A stretch of 64,000 bases of DNA. It comes from Paracyclopina nana (lineage: Eukaryota; Arthropoda; Copepoda; Cyclopoida; Cyclopettidae). The translations under genes and the position numbers were made by a program. The stretch is taken from the NCBI GenBank assembly GCA_019096065.1, contig JAGUCH010000004.1:2852001-2916000 (forward strand), read 5' to 3'. Under the pieces are notes generated by a model. That model worked only from the letters and a program-made list of their open reading frames with translations. It ran no database searches and was not told where the DNA came from. How positions within the stretch are numbered: the stretch's first letter is position 1; each line of letters begins with the position of its first letter. Shown piece after piece: positions 9,553-22,100 of this stretch.

Positions 9553-12500
9553 TTAAAGATACAAACTAGCTGCGAATACAATATCTCTCTTCAATAATTT
9601 GATGGATTCAGAAAATTTGTTCTCCAACTCGGTGTTACCAATATTCTTGGCAGCCTGGATCATTTGCCGAAGTAGTTCTTCCAAGCGTCTCATGCTTCGG
9701 ATAATACTTCCTAAAAAGTTGCTATGATGGTAAAGAAACTAAAAAATTATCTCATTACATTTACCTTCAAAGAGATCCGTCATTTTGCAAATCTGCAGAA
9801 ATGAGGCACCTTTGCACCATTCAAAGACAATATCCATCATGTATGGCTTGAACTTTTGCACATACTGCTCCTCATCCATTTCAATCTTAGCCTCTTTTGA
9901 CACGGTTGCGATTCGTTTGGCCATGTCCTGCATGGTCCGTAAAGGTCCGGATAACTCACCAGTTAATTTGGGCATTTCGTTCGACCTCTCGTCACAAACG
10001 AAGCACGACAAAATAGAAGCAGCTTGAGCCGGTTCAAGATCATTGAAAAGTCCATTGAACATCATTTCAGTCAAGAGTAACTCATCAGCACTGCTCAGCT
10101 CGCAAGCTATTCTACCTTTCACTTCAATAACATCTGCTGGGGTGCAATAACCAAGTCTTCTCAAGACTCGTTTCATGCACTTCAAGTCAGCCATTTGTAG
10201 CAAGGATTTTGCTTTCTTCAGCTCAGCCTTCGCATCGTCCATTTCCTTGATAACTTTGGCCTTTTTGCCGTAATTGCTCATCAATTTGGCCAAATCCGGA
10301 TTGGAATGCAGCGGGTGACTCTTCAGGCGATTCTCAAAAGCGTCAATCTTTTTGACAATGTCCTTGAAAGCCTTGTCACCTATCTTCATATCCTTGATTG
10401 GGTCCAAAAGAGGCACGTTTTTGGGGCCAAATCGTTTCACGACCTGCTCGATAGATTTGAGCACAGCTTTTCTGTTGTCAGTCGGTCTGATGTCTTTGGG
10501 GATGAAAATTCGCACACTGGATATTTGCTGGATCAACGATGGGTGGATGGGCACAACAACCATGACTCCCTTTTCATCTTTGCCCGGAGGCATCAAGTTA
10601 AGAGTCGAGGTACTTTTACTCGTCTCCGTTGTGACATGCAGCAAAACATCAATGACGTAGCTGCAATCCTCCTCCATAGGATTGGATTTCTCCTTGGGAG
10701 TCTTTTTCTTGAAACTGACAACTGCTCCAAGGCCAAAGTCTTTTTCTCCGTGCTTGACACTGACCAACCGACCCGGCTGCAGAAATGGTACTAAGTATTG
10801 TGGCTTGACCAACCAAGTCTGAAATTGACTGCTCAAGTTTGACAACTGCTCCCTCAATCTGTAATAGCTAGTGACTTCGGCCTCATCCTGGATGGCAAAG
10901 TCCTGCACTTTGGCCTCCAAATCTTTGACTTTCTGATACAGTTTTGGGATGTTCGAGTAGTTTTGAAATTGATGAAAGCTCCGCTCCATCATGAATTCCG
11001 GATTGACCTCTTCCACGCGGAGCAAGTTGAGCACCATATTGTACGTGAGATGAAATGCACTGTTGAGCAGATCTGCTGCTCCTTTCACGAGCTCTCTTCC
11101 GATTGCGGGATTCATTTTGTCATCGACCATGAGAATGACAATGCCACGCTCGTCCAGACCACGTCGACCAGCTCTACCAGACATCTGGATGTACTCTCCG
11201 GACGAGATCCACCTCATGTCCTTCCCATCAAACTTTTGAGCAGAAGTGAAAACCACAGTCCTTGCAGGCATGTTCAGGCCCATGGCAAAGGTCTCAGTGG
11301 CGAAAAGAGCTTTGATGAGACCTTCCCCAAAGAGAATCTCTGTGGTCTCCTTTAGAATAGGCAGCAGACCACCGTGGTGAATACCAATTCCTCTTTTGAG
11401 CAGTGGGAGGACATTTTCAACTTGTGGCAATGCACGATCTTCTTCAGATAGCACCATCATGGCATTGTTGAAAACTTCATCCACCAACTTTTTCTCTTCA
11501 GGCGAATTGAAGTCCAATTTTGCCATTTGAAGGGCGTAGGCTTCACACTCTTTCTTACTGAAGGAGAAAACAATGACAGGAGCAAAGTTGCGCTCCATGA
11601 TCATTTTCACTATGTTGTAACAGTCAGAACCCTCTTTTTGTGACGACTTTCTCGGCCGGCCTCCTTCACCTCCACCAAGCTTGCCCATGGCCTCTGAAAA
11701 GTTATCCTCTCGGAATTTTCCATGCTCATCAACAACCAAGTGAATGCCATCGCCTCCAGAAGGAAAAATAAAGTGTTGAAGCGGAACGGGTCTGTAATCA
11801 GTGTACACCACGTGACAAGGCTGAAATAATTTCATTAAAAAAAAACAATTTATGGCTAATTCTTTTTAAATTACTTGTTTGTGTAAGTGGGCAATCCATT
11901 CCGCAAATTGCCTAGCGTTGGGTATTGTTGCAGACAAGAAGACATAGTGGACATTGTCGGGCAACAAAATGATAGTTTCCTCCCAGACAACACCTCGCTC
12001 TTTGTCTCTCATGTAGTGAATTTCATCAAAAATCACCCAGCCAACTTCCCTCATGATTTCAGAGCCGCGGTACAGCATCGACCTCAAGATCTCAGTCGTC
12101 ATTACCAGGCAAGAAGCAGTGGGGTTGATGGTGACATCTCCAGTGACAAGACCGACATCACTGAATTCCTCGTAAAACTCTCGGTACTTTTGATTGCTCA
12201 GAGCTTTGATTGGAGTCGTGTAAATGACTCTCTGCTTCAGTTTCAGAGACAATGCAATGGCATATTCGGCTGTCACCGTTTTACCCGCAGACGTGTGAGC
12301 TGAGACCAGGACTGACTGGTTATTTTCAATACACAAAATGGCTTGGGATTGGAAAGGATCCAAAGTGAATGGGTACGTCTTGGCAGGTTCAGCAGTAGAT
12401 GGTTTCAACGGCACGTAGTCTTGTCCAGGAGGAACAGCAACCTCATGGGTGCAAGACTCTGCTGTATCAAGCGTGTGAATGGTTATTCTAGGTGCGGATT

Positions 12501-12859
12501 CGATTAAATTAAGAGCTTCTTTATCATCTTCCGGTTCTTCTTTGTCATCGTCCTCGGCATCCTCGTCAACTTTTGTCCTTTTCGCAGATACTTCATCATC
12601 CTCACCCAAGGAGTTTGAATGATCTCTTTTGTTTTGAGTCGAGGTCGACGCATCTCCAACAATGGAGGCCACTAAAGCGTCCGCGCTGAAAAAAACACGA
12701 GTCAAGGTTGAAAATACTGTTTTGCGGCTCAACAACGTTCTATCAAGTTTGAGAAGAGAATTGGACTCACTCAACGGCTTCATTGGTTTCCTCAGCTTCG
12801 TGACTTTTAGTAGCATCTTTAGGGTCATCCTCGAAAGCGGCAAACAAATCTTCGTCCAT
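9553..12859 (-). CDS. MTREX: MTR4/MTREX, nuclear exosome DExH RNA helicase
   Basis: Unwinds RNA for the nuclear exosome within TRAMP, NEXT and PAXT complexes. Four exons in consistent phase: 12859-12771, 12685-11875, 11820-9765 and 9710-9553, giving 1037 residues (human 1042). The N-terminus [11 protein letters not shown] matches the conserved start, then an acidic region. Motif I AHTSAGKT is at 159-166, DEIH at 250-253 and SATIPN near 281. Lobe 2 has [20 protein letters not shown] and [10 protein letters not shown]. The arch/KOW insertion follows ([21 protein letters not shown]). The last exon reads [17 protein letters not shown]...GNTELENKF and ends [12 protein letters not shown], almost as in vertebrates. 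Apparently full length and intact. Introns are 85, 54 and 54 bases. Confidence 0.97.
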
Positions 12860-13122
12860 TTTTGCAGATAGAAAACAGTGAGAACACTCGACTTTTTTCT
12901 CGCGAAATCGTAGCGTGTTTTTGTTTTGTTTTGATTTTGGCTCGGTCACTCTTACTTCCTCAGCGCAGTTGAGGAGAGAGCGCTCGCCACTTTTACATCG
13001 ACCACTCGCGCCAGGAAAACTCACAAAATCAGCAGAAGCAGCAGACGATCAAAATTTTTAGTTGAGTGAGAACGTTGTCAGCCTGCAGAGGTCGGCGAAA
13101 AAATTGCAAGATTGCGGCTAGA
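12860..13122. promoter_or_regulatory. Divergent promoter region MTR4 / TESK-type kinase
   Basis: A 263-base spacer separates the two start codons, which point away from each other. A bidirectional promoter is inferred from spacing. No TATA box or recognisable factor site was seen. Confidence 0.5.
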
Positions 13123-16100
13123 ATGCCACCAGTAAGCAGTGAGGACTCTTTGAATCTTGGATCATTGCGGAAAATCTCTGATCCTGGCGGGGGCAACTTT
13201 GATATGGACACCATGACCGAACATTCAAGAAAATTTTCGGCCCCTTCATGTCAGGCCCTCAAGACAGCCGTATCAACGTTGTACCGAATGGATGACTTCC
13301 ACATGACCAAGATCGGCTCGGGATTCTTCAGTGAAGTTTTCAAGGTAAAAACCAGCTACTAGTATTAACTTTTGTACCATTAACTTGAAGTTGTTGGCAA
13401 GGCTGACTAGAAAAAACTAGAACTGTTAGAGGGGATAATTTGATAAAAAGCTTGCTCTGCTTTTTTGGCTTGATTGTCTCGAGATCTCGTTGTTATGAAA
13501 GCCTGCTAAATAACAGGCTCAATTTGCTAAGCTTTGTAGATTATTAAGCTGGTTGTTGGTGATGTCAAACGTGATGTCAAGCAGAAAGAATGAGGAGAGC
13601 TCTTCTCATTATTCGACAATAAGGCTGCTTCATCAAAAGCTTCGTTATAATTGAAGTCAGAGCAGAGAGAGAGAGGCTTTCAGCTTGCTTTCCAAGTGGT
13701 CAAAGATAAAAGATTTGTGATTGCATTCATTGTCAGTAAAGTAGACAGCTAGGCTTTTCGAGTATGGTTCGAGTTGAGGGAAACAGCTCACTGAAGTTTC
13801 CTCCTTTGAAAATGTATGGGTGAGAATTTCTAAGAGCAAAATCCCATTTTCGAATTCTTTCCGTAAAAGTTGACATTCTTGCTAGAAAGTTGATCATCAT
13901 GTTTGAAGAATGTTGTCGTCGACGACGTTCATTTGTTTATTGAATTTCCTCTGGTGGAGGAGTTATGCGCTGCAGGTCCATTATCCATTTCCAAGTAAAC
14001 AGCGGGAGATTTCGAACGATTTTGCACACTCACAGTCAAAATCGACGACAGTTGAACACGGCGTACGATATGCTACAGCATAAATTTCAACCCCTTTGAA
14101 CTCTTGAGATTCAGGTCGAGCATTTTTGTTCCACTGTGGGAGCACCAAAACGCTTTTCTGAGCTGCAGTGTTGAACTTTCTGGAGCAGCAGCCTAACTTT
14201 GGAACCACTTTATCTTGTCACCTAAAACCGTCAAGATCTCTTTTTGACGTAATAAATTCAGACTGTGCCTGCTTCGAACTTCGGAGATCATCATATTTTA
14301 TGTCGATGTGCGATTCTCACAAATGACGCCTCCTTTTCACGAGTGAGCAAGATTTCAGACTCGCTGATGCGAAAAAATGCTAGCTAAACTAGGCATTGAT
14401 TTCGTATTTTTCCCTGTTTTATTTGCTTGCCGCAAACATTTCCTCATGTCATGATTTGTTGACACTCACGTAGGCTTTTACACGTATATATTGGCTATAA
14501 ATACGTAATGAGCAATTAGAGCAAGTGACATTGACTTTTTTGGCAAGGAAGTATTACTTATAACGCATCACAGCTATTCTATCGTTCACTTTTGAACGAC
14601 TATCAATTTGACGAGTTACGACGAAAATAACAGGATTTTTTCTGGCCGAAAACCTTTTAAAAAGGAAGACCTGTTGTTGTTGTTCGGAGCAATATCTGGA
14701 AATCTAAGAAAACGTAGCAAAATGCTTCTTCTAATCCAGATTTGGTCGACGTTTATGGGAGTAAAACTCCCAGAATAATCCAATAAAAGCTATTGTCAGC
14801 TCGAGGCCTCTTAGCTTTTTCCATTTTTATGGCGGCCGTAATGCTCCAAATCTAGCCCAACCCGTTTAATTGCACAATCAGTTGTAGCTACCACATTCAA
14901 TGTTCACAGCAAGAAAGAGAGATAAGGCTGGTGGCTATTTGTGGCGAAATATCGATCCACTTGAGACCCTGGCTATTTATGTACACACCGCAAACTTTGG
15001 CACACCAGCTGCTGCTTCCATCGATATTCGTCGTCGCGTCCAGCATTCGAGAGACATGATAGATGACAATGTCCAATGTCATCTGACATTGGGATCTCTG
15101 CTGAGCTGGGCTGGACTAGATTTTTTCCTACCTTAATCTGGCCAAGACATCTGTGTCTCACTCTCCCTTAATCTCGTAATTATTGCCAGCCTCGCAGCAG
15201 TGATGCAATGAAGTAATAATGGCAGAAGTGTTCATTGCCAAATTGGTGTCAAATTGCTGTGAACGTTCTCGATCTTTTTACGGACTGACCTCATTAAATT
15301 GGCTAAAGATCAATTAGAGCCGCTGCTCTCTAAGTGCAGCGCTGGAATTTCTCATTCTCAATTTGTGCAGTGGCCGAAGGGGTTTAATAGCTTCTGATCG
15401 ATCTGGTTACAGCAATTTCAGGCCAGCAAACTTTTGGGCTTCAAAAGTGTGATGGATGTAGTGGTGTAATGTCAAAGTGCAAAGTGTGCACTTCCTCATA
15501 GTAGAATTACTTTCTCTTCCAAGCGAAGAAGATCTTCGGCATGCAATGCGGAAATATCGGTTGTGTCTTCTTCTGTGGAAATGCGCATCTTTTTGATTGA
15601 TTTGCTGCTACTACTACATAGTACTTGCCTGCGTTGCGTGTGGTTCCCTAGGAAATTGAGTTATATGGGACCCCTGCCTAAATGTCATTCTGCACTGGCC
15701 TTTGTTTACTTCTGAAATTCCCTTTAATTGTGTTTACAATTTCTATGGCTAATTGCCAGTTTGTGGGAGCATGAATCTCCACGTTAATGGAATGTTAAGA
15801 AATATTTCCTCAGCTTGTGGTGGCGAGGCTCAGTCCAGTTTTTTTTTCCTGGACAACTTGCTCCTAATCTTGGCTGGTTTCAGCTTATAAAAGGGGCCTT
15901 TTTGTTGCCTTGCTCCCAACTACTACGACATTCAAAGGAAGAAGAAATTCCTGTTCCTGTCCATTGGCTGCGAATACAAGATCCACTTTTGATATGGAAG
16001 TATGACACAAAGTTGCTATAGACTAGGTTTGCGTGATCCTATACAGTGTAAGGCTGGTCTCAAGAGGGGCCGCTGAGATTGCCTTAAGAACAGTCTTTAC

Positions 16101-19100
16101 TACAATATATACGCTTCACTTTTGTTGGCAAAAAGCCACTTCAGCTTCTTGTAGTAGACTTTCCTCAAATGCTGCCTAGCTTCAACATGAATTAGGCTGC
16201 TCTGAAGTGAGTTAAATTTCCCCATTCATGAAATTCTCCATGAAGCATGGATGTGTTTCCCATATGATTAAAAAAGTATTATCTTCTCTGTTTTTTTTGG
16301 TAGTAGCCTAGTGTTGTGTAAGACAACTTTGCTTCCATTAGGAAAGTCATAATATTATTTTGCTCGCTATTGTTACACAGTGAAAAAGGAACTAAACTAA
16401 ATTCTGCCATTACCAAAAAAGTGTATTTTAATGGTGATAGAGTCCATAATTATCCAAAATTACAATGGTCGGGGTGTGTGATTTTCAATCCATTTTTTTC
16501 CACTTAATCTGAGCAGCATAGGCCAAAAAAGCAACAAAATAAGGTTGATCGATCCTGTAAAGGTTGTTTTTTTTGGGAGATATTTACTCCTGGTTTGATT
16601 GATCATCCTTTGTTGTCCCTTCGTTGTCATTTGACCATTTGACCTGCTTTACAACTCGTATTTAGATTTGCTCTCTGAGTAGCAAGATGTGACAGCTTTT
16701 CTTGCTTCTGGATTAGCCCAATCTAAATTTCACTATCTTGTAAAATAGCAGCGTTTTGTGTCTGTAGGACAATTTGTGTTTGTACATTTAAGATTGGAGG
16801 GGGAAGTGTGTTTAGGGGGGAGATTTTGCCCATTTTCTGCTCTGTCCATTTTTCACTTGAAGCAGCCATGTTGTTGAGTGCGAAGAACAACAATTGACCG
16901 AAATTTTGAATAGCTTTGCATTCCCCAAAAGACAAATTACAAGCACTTCTCATGCAATAGAGGATGGTGGAATGAAGGAGGAGGGGGGCAAAAGCAAATA
17001 CATCTTTCTCAGTTGATGGATGATGAATTTTGTTGTAAAACATGGCATCCTCAGTATTCATAGCCGAGAGTGAAGAAATTGACCAATTTCTTCCTCGATC
17101 AAAATTGGGAAGACGACAAGTTGATGGAAACTTTCATCGACTTCTTCGTGGCGGTCACCCTAAGGGGACATTTTTGGAAAGTTGTAACATGGGCAAAATG
17201 TGGGGATTGACAGCAATAAGGATTTTGGGTGTTGACCCACCATCATCATAATGGATCAGTTATTTTTGGCACAACAGAAGTTGTTAGCCACTTCAAAATC
17301 TCATTTTGAAGAAACCTCCTGCACTTGTTGTTGTAACTTGCACTGGTGCAGCAGCTCAGCTTTGATTGAGTAGTCAGCTGACACAAACATTCTCTCAGTT
17401 TGACTTCTTCTCATTATCTGAGCTTGAAAGTTGACTCAGCCCCTGCTGATCCACAAATAGTCTCAGCTGTTTTTCAGCTGAGCCTGTCTCAGCTTCCAAA
17501 GGATAGTGGAATCAGCTGAAAAATTGGCTGAGAAACAACTGAATTTTACTGAAATGAATAGCTTTAAAAAACAGATTCCACTTTCAGTTTTATTTGTGGG
17601 GAGGGCTAGCTGATTGATGTGTGTGAATATTTGTAGCAAATTCAAGCTGAGAACGAGGAAGAGGAATTTTGTGGTTTTCCATCACTCCACTTCTTCTATA
17701 TATGCATCATGTCCCTTGGCTAATGCAATAATCTACCTGAAAGGGGTAGTAGTAGTGTGGTCCTCTTTTCCCAAGATAACATTATCGTGGTATGATGCTC
17801 CAGAGTGGTGGAATGCTTCCGGACACTGGAGTGGCTGCAAAAGAATAATATTGGTAATTGGGTTTAGCTTTGGCTACATCTCTTTCCATTAGGTAATGTG
17901 ACAAATGAGATGGAGAACAAAAGTATTGAAAGGGGGCAGAGGAGTCCTCGGAGCAAAGAAAAACCATTAAACCAGCTACAGCAATATGGGATGATGTAGA
18001 GAAAGTAACATGAGCTGTGCGTGTGCCTGATCATCTGCCATTGTTGTAGGAAAAAATTGAACTCCATTTGAGCCCGTCACAACTCCTGCTCGTGCTGGCT
18101 TAATTTTGCCACATTCATACACATGCTTAGAAAGTTTGTTTTTCACGATCATTGTCTGTCTGTTTTTTATGCAATCATAGCCCGAGCAGCCCGCAGATGA
18201 CTCGGGCTTCATAGGGTCATTTCTCCACGTGAAGGGCGTCTACGCCACACATCTGTTTCAGCCCAAAACTTTCCATTAACTCCATTGACTTGCTATCTGA
18301 TTTCGGCACGAAATAATACTTTAATTGGCTGCTTCCGGAGCCCAGCTTGGCCCAAGTGATGAATTGCAATTTATTTGCGCGTGCATGATCTAAAACATAT
18401 TCATGAGTTGCAATTTACTCCGCGCGATGACTATGAATGTGAGGGCGTGCCTTGATCCCTGATTTTTCATTACCATATAAGCTGCAAAAATTGCTCCATT
18501 TAATTGGTTTCACACACGCTGGATAATTCGTGAGAGTTGGCAAAAATGCCAGCTCATTGCATTGCAATTTGGACGCATTTTGTCTGTTGTGCTGCTAGAT
18601 GTAATCTGTCAACTTTGAAAAGTTCAAGTTTAGGGCCTGTTCACCTGCTTATTATGGCCGTTATTTTGGTAAAATATTGGAGAGAAATACTGAGAAACTG
18701 GGAATTTTTATATTGGTGTAGGATGGCTTTTGGTACCAATTGACCGATTCCGAAGTCAAAATCTGAAAAATGATTTTACAAATACCAGATATATGCAAAT
18801 TTCATCATAATATCGCGGATTATTTTGCTGATAATAATGCAGGTGAACAGGGCCTTAAACTCCTCATTCATTACAACTTCTTGGTGGTCATTTTTACGCG
18901 AAAAACTTGGAGAAAGTTGCTGAGGAATTGGGGTCGTATTCCACGATTTTTCTCATATATCATGCAACAAAGAAATAATAATAAAAAAAAGTTTCTCAGG
19001 GGTCCTTATGGCTCAGGGCAGTTGTGCCGAACAATTACCTATAAAGAGCACCAATTACTGTTATTTATTGAATTTTGCTATTCTCTCTCTCATCTGTTAC

Positions 19101-22100
19101 AAATACAAAGTTGGCATATTGGTGTAGTAGCTGCATGGCAGGAAGTTGCAATTTAATCGATGCTGCGATGAAATGTTTTTCCCGAATTCTCATCTGACAA
19201 CGTAAACACCTATAACTATGTAATACTGCGAAGTATCGAGTCATGGCATATTATTATTACAACACAATAATTGAGTTTACGATCAGTGTGGCTCTTGGAA
19301 GCAACGCTAGCAAAAATAATCATGATCTCGACGGCTGCTGTTGAAAATCACTTTACTTTTTCTCACAAAGAATGCCAAAAAAAGTGGGAACCTTTTCTGA
19401 AAAACTGATATACAGTCTGTCCCGTAGATTTCTGTACACTTTGAAATCAAAATTTTGTGTTAAAACTTCTGGAAACACTCGACGCAATGGATACTGTTGG
19501 AAAGCTTGAAACTTAAGCCATCTTTTTTAGTTTTGAGATTTATAAAAAGTATTAATTCAAATTCTGATTTAGACCACAAAATTGATAGTTACTCCAAATT
19601 CACGCCCATTTTCACTGATTTTTTTGATGAAAAGTCACATTCACAAAAAATTATTTTTTTAATTTCACATAAAATTGGTTAAACATTTGATCTTCAAAAA
19701 CAAAAAATCCAGTGCTCCAGTTTAAAAAACTAATTTTGAAACTTTTTTAGTAGTCAGTGGCCTTATTGTCTTTTTTTTACTGAAAAATATCCTTTCCAAT
19801 CATCCACCTTTCTGATGAGCCAGCACAATGCTGCAAGATTTTTTTTCATAAAAAATGTCAAAAAAATAGCCAGGATTAGCTTAGCTGAAAATTTGGTCAA
19901 TTATAGCCGGTTTTGGCAAATTTTCTTTTTTGGGAGAAAAATTAAGGGTACCTCAGGAAAATTAAGTTTTCTCATTTTTTTACTTTTAATTTCTTTTATC
20001 CATTGAAGCAAACAAAGATGGCAAAAGATTCGAGCTTTCCAATGATATCCATTGTGTCTAATATTTCCCGAATTTGTAACACAAACTATTGATTTCAAAG
20101 TGTAAAGAAATCTACAGGACAGACTGTATATATTCTTGCTTGCCTAATCAAAATTGAAGAGGCTTATCTCGCATGACATTCGAAAAATCAGCTTAGCAAG
20201 GCACTTGTCTTCCAAGATGGTTGATAAGAAATGTAGTATGCTGAAGCCTTCCTCCATATTTAATTGCCCATATACAGGAGTAATTTCTAGCCATGAGAAA
20301 TTCAGACTTACGCAACAAAGCCATTTTCAGCAAGCATGGTTAATTTTAATAGATGGCTCATGGTCTCACGTTCTGTAGTGTAAATCACCCATTATTTTTG
20401 CTTTTGCAGGTCACTCACAAGATCAGTCTCAAAGTCATGGTTCTAAAGTTGAACAAGCATCGGTCCAACCGCAACAACATGCTCAAGGAGGTTCAGCTGA
20501 TGAACAAACTCAATCACCCTAACATCCTCAAGTAAGTTGACAATCAAATACTTAAGTTACTTCGGATCTTAGCTTTTTTAGCTTGTTTATTTCCCCATGT
20601 GCTTCTGTGGTTTTGTGGCTGCAGTGATTGCAATCACTGATCAATTTCCGGTCATTAGAATTATGGGAGCTTTAATTGCTCAATGCAATAAACTCTTCAA
20701 TAATGGATGAAGTTCAGTGTGCAACCCGATTAACTTTTATGTTTTTAAGTGATGGATCATGAATGTTTGAAAGAGAAAAACTAGGCAAACAACGTCAATG
20801 CATTATCTAGTAGTACACAATGCAGCCAAGGAAAAACCTTATGCAATCTGCCTTTAAATGCAAAGAAAAAGTCTAAAGTCTCTGTAGCATAAGCCTATCT
20901 CAACAGTTGTTCTCAATTGAAAATAGCTTTGTTTGCCAAATAAAAATTAGGAGGGGTCAGAGATAAATTACAAGTGCAATTTATTTCTTAGCTAGATTCC
21001 TATTATTATTATTAGGCAATAATGAGAAAAGCTGAAAGTGACAAATTATTGCAACTACGACGACAGATACTTCTTGGTTTAGGGGGAAAATGAACAAATG
21101 ATGAAATGATTACATCCTGACATCCGACTGCTTACTACTATACTATACAGCCGGTCATTTTTGCACCTTCACGGCCTTGAATGCAGCCTCTGGAGAGATC
21201 GAGTCGGTATTACTCCAAAGAAATTGCAGCTGGCCAGGTGTTCTCAAAAAATGGCTGCTAGCTGCTGTGGCTTTTTTCCACAATTATTCCACACATCCAC
21301 CAAGAACCTGACGCGTTTTATATGGTGCATTTGCTGCGAAATCCATTCAATCACTCGCACGGCCACGGGGAAAAAATTCCTTTGTGCTCGACGCGACGGC
21401 TGACAATTTTGGTCGGCTTTTTTTAAAGAGCACTTTTCAGCGTGTCCAGATGATGGCACAAGTTATACACAGCAGTCCTAATATCCCGTTCATGTGCCCC
21501 CAAATTCCTTACGATGATGCACGCCGAACGCAAAGGAGAAAAATTGTCTAATGACAAAGACAAAAGTAAACTTCTGCTGATGCTGATACTTTGGGAAAAA
21601 AACGGGTCAATTTTAAGACTATCAAAAAAGTAAACATTCAAAGTTTATTTCGATTTCAGTGCCAAACTGGTTACTTCTGATTCTATTTTATTATTTTTAT
21701 TATTCTAAACCAACTCTAAAATGGAGTTATTACATATAAGATACAGCTGAAATAATCAAAGTTTTTCGAAATTTGGCCCTAAATTTGTTTACTCGATTTC
21801 TGGTTCAACTAGTTGAGAAGCACTTCTTATGTTGTTTGATAGCAAAACTCCGTTGCCCTATGACAATTTTTTACTTTCCGAAAAGCAACTTTGCACATGA
21901 ACGGGATATGAATCTCGTGTCCCATTTTCGCATATCCAGGATTAAAAGCAAAATTCCCCCATGCCCATATGTAGATGGCTCAGCTATATTTTCCCATCTC
22001 AAAGCTGATCACAGTGGGGCTTGAGTTACAATCTGTAAAAGCGCGTTTCCCCCCGCCAGTGCAGTGGAAATGTACTACGGCCACTGTGACGCGCTCGCAA

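Larger units (their letters stand above)
13345..20409 (+). other. TESK-type kinase intron 1 (7.1 kb)
   Basis: Donor AAG|GTAAAA at 13344/13345 and acceptor CTTTTGCAG ending at 20409. It holds a Harbinger-like MITE (18633-18854) and a long-TIR Tc1-like MITE (19413-20126). The rest is AT-rich unique sequence with only short chance frames on either strand. No gene within it is supported. Confidence 0.7.

Noticed and set aside
10306-10794. 162-codon plus-strand frame
   Set aside because: Antisense to MTR4 exon 3, which is certain from its motifs.
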